The translations under genes were made by a program, and so were the position numbers. This document shows positions 8,210 through 18,893 of a DNA stretch of 64,000 nucleotides, piece by piece. The stretch covers positions 1 through 64,000 of the forward strand of contig NZ_WJBG01000149.1 in assembly GCF_009709555.1 (NCBI RefSeq), written 5' to 3'. The notes under the pieces were generated by a model. It was not told the DNA's origin. It saw only the letters and a list, made by a program, of their open reading frames with translations, and did not search any database. Origin of the DNA: Streptomyces blattellae. Its GTDB lineage: Bacteria; Actinomycetota; Actinomycetes; Streptomycetales; Streptomycetaceae. Each line of letters begins with the position of its first letter. Within the stretch, counting starts at the first letter, position 1.

Positions 8210-8893
8210 GTGAGAAGCAGCGGCGACGGTACGGCTGGGGGTGCTCCCGGACGCGGTCCGGGGGCGAGCGGTCCGTACCCTCCCCCAAGCTCTCAACTGC
8301 GTTCGAGTTGGGGGGACCCCCATCACGGCAGCGCGGCCGATCACGTTCCGCAGCGACCGGCGGCCGTGCCGAGCAGCGGAGGGGCGACGTCCATGGCGTC
8401 GGAGCAGATCGGCTACCGCGGTCCGACGGCCTGTGCGGCCGCGGGCATCACCTACCGGCAACTCGACTACTGGGCGCGTACCGGGTTGGTCGAGCCGAGT
8501 GTGCGGCCCGCGCACGGGTCCGGGACACAGCGTCTGTACAGCTTTCGGGACGTTGTCGTCCTGAAGATCGTCAAGCGCTTCCTCGACACCGGAGTGTCGC
8601 TGCAGAACATCCGCACCGCCGTCCTGCACCTCAGGGAACGCGGCTTCCGCGACCTGGAGCGCATGACGCTGATGAGCGACGGCGCCACGGTCTACGAGTG
8701 CACCTCGCCCGACGAGGTGCACGCGCTGCTCCAGGGTGGCCAGGGCATCTTCGGAATCGCCGTGGGCGTCGTGTGGCGGGACGTCGAGAGCGCGCTCTCG
8801 CAGCTGCACGGGGAGCGGATCGACACCGGCGAGACGCTCGTCGGGCTCAATCCCGCCGACGAGCTGGCGCGGCGGCGGAACCGGGCGGTCTGA
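8210..8893 (+). CDS. MerR-type regulator (Rv1830-like)
   Basis: This 227-residue regulator has a low-complexity N-terminal extension of about 65 residues, then a MerR winged helix (GYRGPTACAAAGITYRQLDY, then GTQRLYSFRDVVVLKIVKR, about 67-125) and a helical C-terminal part. The mycobacterial counterpart sits after DUF151 and before gcvB, matching the gene order here. The start is GTG 8210, five bases after GGAGG (8200-8204). The extension is largely encoded by two palindromic repeat elements (8244-8264 and 8278-8322) read in frame, which is unusual. Confidence 0.82.
   Translation: MRSSGDGTAGGAPGRGPGASGPYPPPSSQLRSSWGDPHHGSAADHVPQRPAAVPSSGGATSMASEQIGYRGPTACAAAGITYRQLDYWARTGLVEPSVRPAHGSGTQRLYSFRDVVVLKIVKRFLDTGVSLQNIRTAVLHLRERGFRDLERMTLMSDGATVYECTSPDEVHALLQGGQGIFGIAVGVVWRDVESALSQLHGERIDTGETLVGLNPADELARRRNRAV
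8244..8322. repeat. two palindromic elements inside the merR coding region
   Basis: The first has CCCGGAC (8246-8252) facing GTCCGGG (8256-8262). The second has CCCCCAA (8282-8288) facing TTGGGGG (8308-8314) followed by GACCCCC. Elements like the second are normally intergenic in Streptomyces. Here they encode part of the N-terminal tail (around PYPPPSSQLRSSWGD) without breaking the frame. Confidence 0.65.
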
Positions 8894-8920
8894 GCTCCGC
8901 TCCACAGCGGTTCGGGGGCA

Positions 8921-8943
8921 TTGTCAGTGGCGTAGGGCAGCAT
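8921..8943 (+). promoter_or_regulatory. RecA-NDp-like DNA-damage promoter of dinB
   Basis: TTGTCAGTG (8921-8929), eight bases, then CAGCAT (8938-8943) closely follows the RecA-NDp consensus TTGTCRGTG-N8-TAnnnT, with C for T at the first -10 position. In actinobacteria this promoter class responds to DNA damage through PafBC, independently of LexA. The -10 ends seven bases before the GTG start, so the dinB mRNA may be leaderless. Confidence 0.7.
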
Positions 8944-8950
8944 CGGACAT

Positions 8951-10480
8951 GTGAGAAAAGCGCCCACGATCCTGCATCTCGACATGGATGCCTTCTTCGC
9001 CTCGGCGGAGCAGGCGTCCAAGCCGAGCCTGCGCGGGAAGGCCGTCATCGTGGGCGGGCTCGGGCCTCGCGGTGTGGTGGCGACGTGTTCGTACGAGGCG
9101 CGCGTCTTCGGGGTTCACTCGGCGATGCCCATGGCGCAGGCCCGCCGCCTCGCGCCGAACGCCGCGTATCTCGTGCCGCGGTTCGGGTTCTATCGGTCGA
9201 TCAGTGAGCAGGTGATGGGGTTGCTGCGGGCCTTGTCGCCGCTGGTGGAGCCGCTGAGCCTGGATGAGGCGTTCGTCGATCTGGAGGCCGGTGGAGCGGC
9301 TTGGGACGAGGCGTCGGCGCGGCTGGCCGGCGGGAAGCTGCGGGCCGACATACGGGCCGTCACCGGGCTCACCGGGTCGGTCGGACTCGCCGCCTCCAAG
9401 ATGCTCGCGAAGATCGCCTCGGAGCAGGCCAAGCCCGACGGTCTGGTGCTGATCGAGCCGGGGACCGAGCGGGCGCTGCTCGGGCCCATGTCGGTGCGGA
9501 CGCTGCCGGGGGTCGGACCGGCGACGGGCGACCATCTGCGGCGGGCCGGGATCACCACGGTCGGCGAGATCGCCGAGGCGGGTGAGGACGAGCTCGTAAG
9601 ACTGCTGGGCAACGCTCATGGCCACGCGCTGTACGCCATGGCGCTGGCGCACGACGACCGGCCTGTGGTCGCCGAGCGGGAGACCAAGTCGGTGTCGGTC
9701 GAGGACACCTATGACGTGGACATCCACGACCGGATTCGGGTGGGTCTGGAGGTGCAGCGGCTCGCCGACCGGTGTGTGCGGCGGTTGCGCGGGGCGGGGC
9801 TGTCCGGGCGGACCATCGTGCTGAAGGTGCGGAGGTACGACTTCTCCACACTGACGCGGTCGGAGACGCTGCGCGGGCCCACGGACGATCCGGCGGTGGT
9901 GCGGGAGGCGGCGGCCCGGCTGCTGGAGTCCGTGGACACCACGGGTGGGGTGCGGCTGCTGGGGGTGGGCGTCAGCGGGCTCGCCGACTACACGCAGGAG
10001 GACCTGTTCGCGCAGGCGGCGGGGGAGCACGCGGAGAGCGAGGTGGAGGAGCCTTCGCCCGGCGAACCGGCCGAGGCGCAGTCGGCGCCCGTGGAGCGGC
10101 GGTGGCCGGCGGGGCACGACGTACGGCATGCCGGGTACGGGCACGGATGGGTGCAGGGCAGTGGGCTCGGGCGGGTCACCGTGCGGTTTGAGACGCCCGA
10201 CTCCGAGCCCGGGAGGGTCCGGACCTTCCGGGTCGACGATCCCGAGCTGGAGCCGGCGGATGCGCTGCCGCTTGTGCCACTCCTGCCGCTTGTGCCGCGA
10301 AGACCCGAAGAGTCCGAGGCGTCCAACGAGCCCGAGGCGTCCAACGAGCCCGAGGCGTCCGACGGACCCGGGGTGCCGGAAGAGCCCGTGGTGACACCGG
10401 TTCAGGCGTCGTCCGTGCCGGCCAGTTTGCCGAAGTCGCGGTCCGGGAGCGAGGGCGGTGGGGCAACGTCGAGGCCGTAG
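8951..10480 (+). CDS. dinB: DNA polymerase IV (Y-family)
   Basis: This 509-residue translesion polymerase has the catalytic motifs ILHLDMDAFFASAEQ (about 7-21) and EPLSLDEAFVDLE (about 101-113), the palm/finger YEARVFGVHSAMPM, a helix-hairpin-helix region and the little-finger domain. It copies damaged templates. The tail beyond residue 360 is long, acidic and repetitive, containing three 18-base tandem repeats encoding EASNEP-like units (10316-10369). It lacks a clear beta-clamp-binding peptide at its very end. The gene overlaps the convergent PRC-barrel gene by 79 bases. The RecA-NDp-like promoter predicts damage induction. Confidence 0.93.
   Translation: MRKAPTILHLDMDAFFASAEQASKPSLRGKAVIVGGLGPRGVVATCSYEARVFGVHSAMPMAQARRLAPNAAYLVPRFGFYRSISEQVMGLLRALSPLVEPLSLDEAFVDLEAGGAAWDEASARLAGGKLRADIRAVTGLTGSVGLAASKMLAKIASEQAKPDGLVLIEPGTERALLGPMSVRTLPGVGPATGDHLRRAGITTVGEIAEAGEDELVRLLGNAHGHALYAMALAHDDRPVVAERETKSVSVEDTYDVDIHDRIRVGLEVQRLADRCVRRLRGAGLSGRTIVLKVRRYDFSTLTRSETLRGPTDDPAVVREAAARLLESVDTTGGVRLLGVGVSGLADYTQEDLFAQAAGEHAESEVEEPSPGEPAEAQSAPVERRWPAGHDVRHAGYGHGWVQGSGLGRVTVRFETPDSEPGRVRTFRVDDPELEPADALPLVPLLPLVPRRPEESEASNEPEASNEPEASDGPGVPEEPVVTPVQASSVPASLPKSRSGSEGGGATSRP
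10316..10369 (+). repeat. 18-bp tandem repeat in the dinB tail
   Basis: Three copies of GAGGCGTCCAACGAGCCC-type units lie end to end (10316, 10334, 10352); the third has several changes. Because 18 is a multiple of three, the frame is kept and EASNEP is repeated. Confidence 0.8.
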
Positions 10481-10773
10481 TGGTGGTAGAGCTGGAGTTC
10501 CTGCTCCGGTGAGAGGTGGCGGCCGACGCCGAAGTCGGGGGCGTCCTTGATCAGGGCGCGCTCGAAGGGCACGTGCAGGGCCCCCTCGACCAGTTCGCTG
10601 GGCTCCAGTGGGACGAAGGCGTCCCTGCTGAACAGGCCGGTGCGTATGGCCGCCCACTCCGGCACTCCGGTGGCGTCGTCGAGGTAGACCTCGTCGATGG
10701 TGCCGATCTTGGTGCCACTGCGGTCGAACGCCTTGCGGCCGATCAGGTTGCGCGGATCGATGTCGGTCTGCAC
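10402..10773 (-). CDS. PRC-barrel domain protein
   Basis: This 123-residue soluble protein begins MQTDIDPRNLIGRKAFDRSG and has a PRC-barrel fold signature (about 8-75: IGTIDEVYLDDATGVPEWA). PRC-barrel proteins often bind RNA-processing or photosynthetic partners, and no specific role can be stated. The GTG start at 10773 follows GGAGGG by six bases and is better supported than the upstream in-frame start at 10809. Its 3' end runs 79 bases into dinB on the other strand. Confidence 0.8.
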   Translation of the reverse strand: MQTDIDPRNLIGRKAFDRSGTKIGTIDEVYLDDATGVPEWAAIRTGLFSRDAFVPLEPSELVEGALHVPFERALIKDAPDFGVGRHLSPEQELQLYHHYGLDVAPPPSLPDRDFGKLAGTDDA

Positions 10774-10889
10774 GGGCCCTCCAAATGGTGGCAACTCATC
10801 CGTAAGCACTACAAAAGAGCAGATTCACCAAGGTGGCCACTCGAAGGTTCCGGCGCTGACCTCGCTGGTACGCTGGCAGCGGCTGCTGA

Positions 10890-11098
10890 CCCCGTGCGGG
10901 AGAGTCCTCCGGACACCACCGGAGGCGCCGAAGGAGCAAATCCTCCCCGGAATCTCTCAGGCTCACGTACCGCACGGACGAGGTCACTCTGGAAAGCAGG
11001 GCGGGTGTCGACGGCTTCCGCTCTCACCGACGGTGAAAGCCGGAAGCCCGCGGGCGGCCGGTGAAGCTCTCAGGTTGAGATGACAGAGGGGGAGGCCG
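10890..11098 (+). ncRNA. tandem glycine riboswitch
   Basis: Two glycine aptamers are visible in tandem. The first has GCGGGAGAGTCC, GGCGCCGAAGGAGCAA and GGAATCTCTCAGGC. The second has CACCGACGGTGAAAGC and GGTGAAGCTCTCAGG, and ends near GATGACAGAGGGGGA. The element sits in the leader of gcvP, the standard location, where glycine binding turns on glycine cleavage. An open frame starting at 11080 is inside the aptamer and is not the protein start. Confidence 0.92.
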
Positions 11099-11157
11099 TC
11101 CGGGCACCAGCGCCTTGGTGCCCCTCGAAGGTCGCGTCAGACCAGGAGGCCTCCGCA

Positions 11158-14043
<2,886 letters not shown>

Positions 14044-14054
14044 GCCGTACGTCG

Positions 14055-14090
14055 TCGGGGGGCTCCGCCGGTCGTGGCGGCGCCCCCCGA
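14055..14090. terminator. bidirectional terminator hairpin after gcvP
   Basis: TCGGGGGGC (14055-14063) pairs with GCCCCCCGA (14082-14090), and CCGCC (14065-14069) pairs with GGCGG (14076-14080) inside it. It lies between the convergent gcvP and Mop genes and can serve both. Confidence 0.8.
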
Positions 14091-14094
14091 TTCG

Positions 14095-14514
14095 TCATGC
14101 GGTCGCCAGTGAGACCTCGGTCGACTTGATCAAGGCGACCACCGGCGTGCCGGGTGACAGGGCCAGTTCCGCGGCGGCGTCCTTGGTGATCGCGGCGGTC
14201 AGTTCGCCGCCCTCGACGCCGATCTTCACGGTGGCCATCGCGTTGCCGGTGGCGATGTCGGTGACCATGCCGGGGAGCTGGTTGCGGATGGACAGGCCCT
14301 CGACCGGGGCGGTGGCCAGGGAGACTTCCGTCGACTTCGCGAGGGCGTGTACGGCGGAGCCCGGGGCGAGGCCGAGGTCGGTCACGGCTTCCAGGGTGAT
14401 CGCCGCGGTGAGGGTGTGGCCGCCGGTGAGGCGGACGCCGACGGTGGCCATCACCTCGCCTGGCGTGACGGTGACGACGGTGCCGGGGAGCTGGTTGCGG
14501 ATGCTCAGGGTCAT
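14095..14514 (-). CDS. Mop/TOBE molybdopterin- or molybdate-binding protein, two domains
   Basis: This 139-residue protein consists of two tandem Mop (TOBE) domains. Each begins LSIRNQLPG and ends STEVSLATA (about 2-67 and 71-139). Proteins of this type bind molybdate or tungstate oxyanions in small oligomers and act as storage or delivery proteins. The adjacent ModCBA genes support a molybdate role. The start is ambiguous among TTG 14523, ATG 14520 and ATG 14514; MTLSIRNQLPG is the usual beginning of the family and is chosen. Confidence 0.85.
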   Translation of the reverse strand: MTLSIRNQLPGTVVTVTPGEVMATVGVRLTGGHTLTAAITLEAVTDLGLAPGSAVHALAKSTEVSLATAPVEGLSIRNQLPGMVTDIATGNAMATVKIGVEGGELTAAITKDAAAELALSPGTPVVALIKSTEVSLATA

Positions 14515-14541
14515 GGGCATCAACCTAGGGCCCCGGGGGGC

Positions 14542-15633
14542 TTATGCCGGGTATGCATGTGTCTGCGTCGCCTTGACCGTTGCCCACACGGCGGCGCCCG
14601 GGTGCAGATCGAGTTCGGCGGCGGCGACCGTGGTGAGATCGGCGGCGAGCGGGAGTTCGCCGGTGAGGTCCGCGCGGATCTGGTCGGCGTGGGTTTCCAG
14701 GCCGGCCACCTCGCAGCGCCACAGGTTGCGGGCGCTGGAGCCGGTGGGGCGGTCGCGGTGCAGCGTGACCGCGCTGGGCGGGAAGGCGACGAAGACCGGG
14801 CCGGCCAGGTCTTCCGTCGTGGTGATGGCGGGGCCGCTGTCGAGCTGGACCGTGTGGCCCGCCGCCTGTCCCTTGTAGAGGTTCAGGCCGACCAGTTGCG
14901 CGATGTAGTCCGTACGGGGGCGGCGGGCGATGTCGGACGGGGTCCCCTCCTGGACGATTCGGCCGTGCTCGATCACGACCAGCCGGTCGGCCAGCACCAT
15001 GGCGTCCAGCGGGTCATGGGTGACCAGGACGGCGACTGCCTCGAAGTCGGCCAGGTGGCGGCGGAGTTGGGCACGGACTTCGAGGCGGGTACGGGCGTCC
15101 AGGGCGGCGAGGGGTTCGTCGAGGAGCAGCAGGCGGGGGCGGGTGGCGAGGGCCCGGGCGAGGGCGACGCGCTGGGCCTGGCCGCCGGAGAGGTTGCGGG
15201 GCTTGGCGGTGGCGTGTGCGGTGAGGCCCATGCGGTCCAGCCACTCGGCCGCCTGTGCGCGGGCCGCGGGCTTCGTGGCGCCTTGGCAGCGGGGGCCAAA
15301 GGCGACGTTGTCCAGGGCGGTGAGGTGGGGGAAGAGGAGGTAGTCCTGGAAGACGACGCCGACCGGGCGGGATTCCGGGGGCGTGTGGTGCAACTCGGTG
15401 CCGTCCAGGTGGAGATGGCCGGCGGTGAGGGGGGTGAGGCCGGCGAGGGCGCGGAGGGCGGTGGTCTTGCCTGCGCCGTTCGGGCCGAGCAGGGCGACTA
15501 CCTCGCCGGGGGCGGCGGTGAGGGTGATGTCCAGGTGGAAGGGGCCGCGGGTGACGACGAGGTGGGCGTCAAGGCCGTCGGTGTGCGTGCGATGGGTGAG
15601 CTGGTCGGGGGGTGTGCTGTCGAGGTCGGTCAT
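14542..15633 (-). CDS. modC: molybdate ABC transporter ATP-binding protein ModC
   Basis: This 363-residue ATPase has Walker A GPNGAGKTT (about 44-52), the signature NLSGGQAQRVALARAL, Walker B LLLLDEPLAALDA and the switch histidine in LVTHDPLDA. A C-terminal TOBE/Mop domain (about 295-363) ends in WATVKATQTHAY. It drives molybdate import with ModB and ModA. In the same frame the reading frame extends back to an ATG at 15813, which overlaps the modB stop as ATGA. That longer version adds 60 residues including a His-rich PHPHPHPHHH run. The shorter start is preferred because the added segment is encoded by repeat DNA. Confidence 0.9.
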   Translation of the reverse strand: MTDLDSTPPDQLTHRTHTDGLDAHLVVTRGPFHLDITLTAAPGEVVALLGPNGAGKTTALRALAGLTPLTAGHLHLDGTELHHTPPESRPVGVVFQDYLLFPHLTALDNVAFGPRCQGATKPAARAQAAEWLDRMGLTAHATAKPRNLSGGQAQRVALARALATRPRLLLLDEPLAALDARTRLEVRAQLRRHLADFEAVAVLVTHDPLDAMVLADRLVVIEHGRIVQEGTPSDIARRPRTDYIAQLVGLNLYKGQAAGHTVQLDSGPAITTTEDLAGPVFVAFPPSAVTLHRDRPTGSSARNLWRCEVAGLETHADQIRADLTGELPLAADLTTVAAAELDLHPGAAVWATVKATQTHAYPA

Positions 15634-15809
15634 GGGGTGCACGTCCGAGGGGTGGGTGTGGTGCGGGGAGTTTTCGTGATGGTGCGGGTGCGGGTGCGGG
15701 TGCGGGTGCCGGGGGGTGGGGGGTGGGTTTTGCTTGCCCGCGCCGGCGGGGTGCCGCTGCGCCCACCCGTGCCGCCCCAGCGGCACGACTGCCCGCAGCT
15801 GCGGCGGGG
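15634..15809. repeat. repeat-rich spacer between modB and modC
   Basis: The spacer holds a GCGGGT hexamer array (about 15682-15712) and a hairpin of GTGCCGC and GCGGCAC (15769-15786) within a GC element typical of Streptomyces intergenic repeats. If modC starts at 15813 this DNA is translated into a His- and Pro-rich linker. Confidence 0.6.
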
Positions 15810-16643
15810 TCATGATGGTGTCATCCAGCGGTCCCGTAGGCCGGCCAGGACTGCGATGGAGACGGTGAGGAGGACCAGGCTGAGGGCGATTGCCGCTGCT
15901 GGGTCGTTTTGGAGGGCCAGGTAGACCGCGAGGGGCATGGTCTGGGTGCGGCCGGGAAAGTTGCCCGCGAAGGTGATGGTCGCGCCGAACTCGCCGAGTG
16001 CCCGGGCCCAGGCCAGCACGGAACCCGCCGCGATGCCCGGGGCGATGAGGGGCAGGGTGACCCTGCGGAACGCCGTGAAGCGGGAGGCGCCGAGTGTGGT
16101 GGCTGCCTCCTCGTAGCGGGGGTCGGCCGCCCTGAGGGTGCCCTCGACGCTGATCACCAGGAACGGCATCGCCACGAAGGTCTCCGCCAGGACCACGCCG
16201 GTGGTGGTGAAGGGGAGCGTGATGCCGAACCACTCGTCCAGCCATTGACCGGCCACGCCGTTGCGGCCGAGCGCCATCAGCAGGGCCACGCCGCCCACCA
16301 CCGGGGGCAGGACGAGCGGCAGGGTGACCAGCGCGCGGACCAGGCCGCGGCCGGGGAAGTCCGTGCGGGCCAGCAGCCAGGCCAGTGGAACGCCGATGAC
16401 CAGGCTCAGCGCCGTCGCCGCCGTGGCGCACACCAGCGACAGGCGCAGCGCCTCCCACACCTCGGCGCTGGTCAGCTGCTCGGGCAGGGTGCGCCAGGGC
16501 GCCCGTATGAGCAGGGCGACGAGGGGGAGCAGCAGGAACGCCAGACCGAGGAGGGCCGGGACCAGCAGGGGAAGCGGCACCATGCGGGTGCGGGTGCGCG
16601 TACGGTCGCGCCCGCCCTTGATCGTCTCGGCCTGTCCGCTCAC
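15810..16643 (-). CDS. modB: molybdate ABC transporter permease ModB
   Basis: This 277-residue inner-membrane permease has six hydrophobic segments and the EAA-type loop EEAATTLGASRFTAFRRVTL (about 176-195) that contacts the ATPase. The sequence WARALGEFGATITFAGN is characteristic of ModB/CysT permeases. The GTG start overlaps the modA stop as GTGA, so the two are coupled. A short Arg/Thr-rich tail precedes the first membrane segment. Confidence 0.93.
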   Translation of the reverse strand: MSGQAETIKGGRDRTRTRTRMVPLPLLVPALLGLAFLLLPLVALLIRAPWRTLPEQLTSAEVWEALRLSLVCATAATALSLVIGVPLAWLLARTDFPGRGLVRALVTLPLVLPPVVGGVALLMALGRNGVAGQWLDEWFGITLPFTTTGVVLAETFVAMPFLVISVEGTLRAADPRYEEAATTLGASRFTAFRRVTLPLIAPGIAAGSVLAWARALGEFGATITFAGNFPGRTQTMPLAVYLALQNDPAAAIALSLVLLTVSIAVLAGLRDRWMTPS

Positions 16644-17458
16644 GGCTTGAGGAACCCGGCCTCGGTCAGGACACGCTGGCCCGCGGCGGACTTCACCAGC
16701 TCCATGAACGCCCTCGCCGCGTCGGGGTTGGGGGCGTCCTTGAGGCGGGTGATCGGGTAGTCGTTGACGGCCTCGGCCGACTCGGGGAAGTCCACGCCCT
16801 CCACCTTGTCACCCGCCGCCTTCACATCGGTCTTGTAGACGACGGCGGCGTCCGCCTCCTTCAGCTCGACCTTCGTCAGGGCGCTCTTCACGTCCTGCTC
16901 GTACGAAACGGGGGTGAGCTTCAGATCGCTGGCCTGCAGGGCCTTCTCCGCGGCGGCGCCGCACGGCACCGACTTGTCGCACAGGACCACCTTCAGGCCG
17001 GACTTGGTGAGGTCCTTGAGCGAGGCGATCTTGTCGGGGTTGCCCGGCAAAGTGGCGATCTCCAGCTGGTTGCGGACGAAGGTGGACGGGCTGCCGACCG
17101 CGGCCTTCGCGTCCGTGACGATCGCCATCGTCTTGGGGCTGGCCGCGGCGAAGACGTCGGCCGGTGCGCCGCCCGTGATGCTCGCGGCGAGGCTGTCGCT
17201 GCCGCCGAAGCTGAAGGTGACCTTCGTGCCCGGGTGCTCCTTCTCGAACTCCTTGCCCAGGGCCGTGAAGCTCTCCTGGAGGGAGGCGGCGGCGAAGACG
17301 GTGACGGTGCCGGACAGCTTCGGCGACCCCGATGACGAGGGGCCGGAATCGGCTTCCGAATCGGACGAGGAGGAACACGCGGTCAGAGCCAGCAGCAAGG
17401 CGGCTCCTGCGACGGCCACCTGCGGGGTACGGCGGGTCCGGCGCGCGGAACGGGTCAT
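16640..17458 (-). CDS. modA: molybdate-binding lipoprotein ModA
   Basis: This 272-residue periplasmic-type binding protein begins with a basic tail, a hydrophobic core and the lipobox LLALTAC (about 24-30). The mature part shows the ModA pattern TVFAAASLQESFTALG and ADVFAAASPKTM. It captures molybdate for ModBC and is anchored through the lipidated cysteine. ATG 17458 (MTRSARRTRR) lies just after GTG 17461; earlier in-frame starts would put 40 residues before the signal peptide. Confidence 0.93.
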   Translation of the reverse strand: MTRSARRTRRTPQVAVAGAALLLALTACSSSSDSEADSGPSSSGSPKLSGTVTVFAAASLQESFTALGKEFEKEHPGTKVTFSFGGSDSLAASITGGAPADVFAAASPKTMAIVTDAKAAVGSPSTFVRNQLEIATLPGNPDKIASLKDLTKSGLKVVLCDKSVPCGAAAEKALQASDLKLTPVSYEQDVKSALTKVELKEADAAVVYKTDVKAAGDKVEGVDFPESAEAVNDYPITRLKDAPNPDAARAFMELVKSAAGQRVLTEAGFLKP

Positions 17459-17635
17459 CACGGGTCCACTCCCTCTGTCTCCCGGGGAAGGGTTCGGGGT
17501 TCCGAAGGGCCCCCGGGCTCTTCCGATGCGTCGATCATCATACTGGCGCATATGCGAGGCGTAAGTCCCCTGTCGCATGGCATGAGCGGGGAAGAGTGGG
17601 TGTTGATGTTCGTATGTGCGGAGGTCCGGCTGTGC

Positions 17636-18031
17636 TCAGGCGCGGTCGATGTGCACGTTCGTCGACTTCACGCGGGCCGTGGCCTCCATGCCGACCTCCA
17701 GGCCCAGTTCCTCGACGGCCTCGCGGGTGAGCAGGGAGACGAGTCGGTGCGGGCCGGCCTGGATCTCGACCTGGGCGGCGACGTCGCCGAGTTTGATCGC
17801 GGTGACGATGCCGGGGAACGCGTTGCGGACCGAGGTGTACGGGGTCTCCTCGTCGCCGGTCCCCGCCTTCGCGAGTTCGACCGAGAACGCTGCCAGATCC
17901 CGTCCGTCGATGAGCCTCCGCCCGCTGTCGTCGCGATGGGTCGCCATCCGGCCCGCGTCCGCCCAGCGGCGTGCGGTGTCCGGGCTCACGCCGAGCAGCC
18001 GAGCCGCCTGGCCGATCGTGTAGGACTGCAT
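17636..18031 (-). CDS. HTH-TOBE molybdate-responsive regulator
   Basis: This 131-residue protein has an excisionase/MerR-like helix-turn-helix (MQSYTIGQAARLLGVSPDTA, then ARRWADAGRM, residues 1-30) joined to one TOBE/Mop domain (about 62-131, ending STNVHIDRA). This architecture suggests a regulator sensing molybdate directly, a compact analogue of ModE. It lies upstream of and on the same strand as modABC, 180 bases away. Its regulatory targets are inferred from position. Confidence 0.8.
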   Translation of the reverse strand: MQSYTIGQAARLLGVSPDTARRWADAGRMATHRDDSGRRLIDGRDLAAFSVELAKAGTGDEETPYTSVRNAFPGIVTAIKLGDVAAQVEIQAGPHRLVSLLTREAVEELGLEVGMEATARVKSTNVHIDRA

Positions 18032-18189
18032 GCCGGTCACGATAGGGCGGGGAGCGGGTGGTGGTGGACGTGGGGTTGGAGGATGTCGTGCGGATCGGGC
18101 GGCGGGGGAGGCGGGCACCCGGCGCGACGACGGGTGGGGCGTACCGCGTCGGATGGAGTGCGTGGTGCGTCCGCCGCGGCGGGGGATCC

Positions 18190-18717
18190 TCAGGAAATCC
18201 CCGAAGCCCTGAGTACGGCCTGCGCCGTCTCGTCGTCGATACGGTGCCGGAGTCGGCCCAGGACGTCCGAGTCCTTGGAGTTCCGGGACAGCGTGCCGCA
18301 TTCGAGGGAGCGCCGGACGCCGGTGTCGAGTTCGTGCCAGATGAGCGGGTTGGCGATCAGGACGCGGGGATCGAGTTCCAGGCGGTGACCGTGGGCGTCG
18401 CGCAGGATCAGGTGCGCGGAGACGTCGCCGTACTGCCGTACGGCCACCAGCGCGTCCGTGTGGACCGTGTGCCTTGTCAAGGGGCCGCGGGCCGTGAGCC
18501 AGCCGGGGCCCGCTGTGACGCGCTGGGGGAGCAGGACCGCGAAGACCGTGGCCGCCAGCGTGAGCCACAGCAGGGTGCGCGGCGGGTTGAGCGTGTGCGC
18601 GTCCCAGTCGACAGCCACGGCCATCGCGCCGAAGGCGAGGGCACACGCTGCCGCGAACCGGACGTTTCCGCGCCAGTGGCGGTCGGCGGCCGGGCTGGGC
18701 GGTCCGTTCGGTCGCAT
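18190..18717 (-). CDS. small membrane protein of unknown function
   Basis: This 175-residue protein has two membrane segments (about 22-40 and 48-66) followed by a soluble domain beginning VTAGPGWLTARGP, with the pattern of a PH-like fold. I do not recognise a named family with confidence. Similar two-TM plus PH-like proteins are common in Streptomyces. An upstream in-frame start would add about 25 residues. It lies alone between the molybdate locus and the permease gene. Confidence 0.65.
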   Translation of the reverse strand: MRPNGPPSPAADRHWRGNVRFAAACALAFGAMAVAVDWDAHTLNPPRTLLWLTLAATVFAVLLPQRVTAGPGWLTARGPLTRHTVHTDALVAVRQYGDVSAHLILRDAHGHRLELDPRVLIANPLIWHELDTGVRRSLECGTLSRNSKDSDVLGRLRHRIDDETAQAVLRASGIS

Positions 18718-18893
18718 GGGGCTGACGGTAGGTCCCCGGTCGTACGGCCGCGGTGTCGTTGACGTGGTCCTGGCGCCGTACGACCGCATTTTGACGCGAT
18801 CGCAGCGCCCGGCAGCGCGATGGCGACGCCCGCGGTTCCGTCCCGCCGTCCGTAATTCGGTCCCGGCGCCCGCGTCGCGAACCGGGCGTGCCC

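Noticed and set aside
11080..11157. N-terminal extension of GcvP from ATG 11080
   Set aside because: This ATG is inside the second glycine aptamer; AGGAGG and the family start favour ATG 11158.
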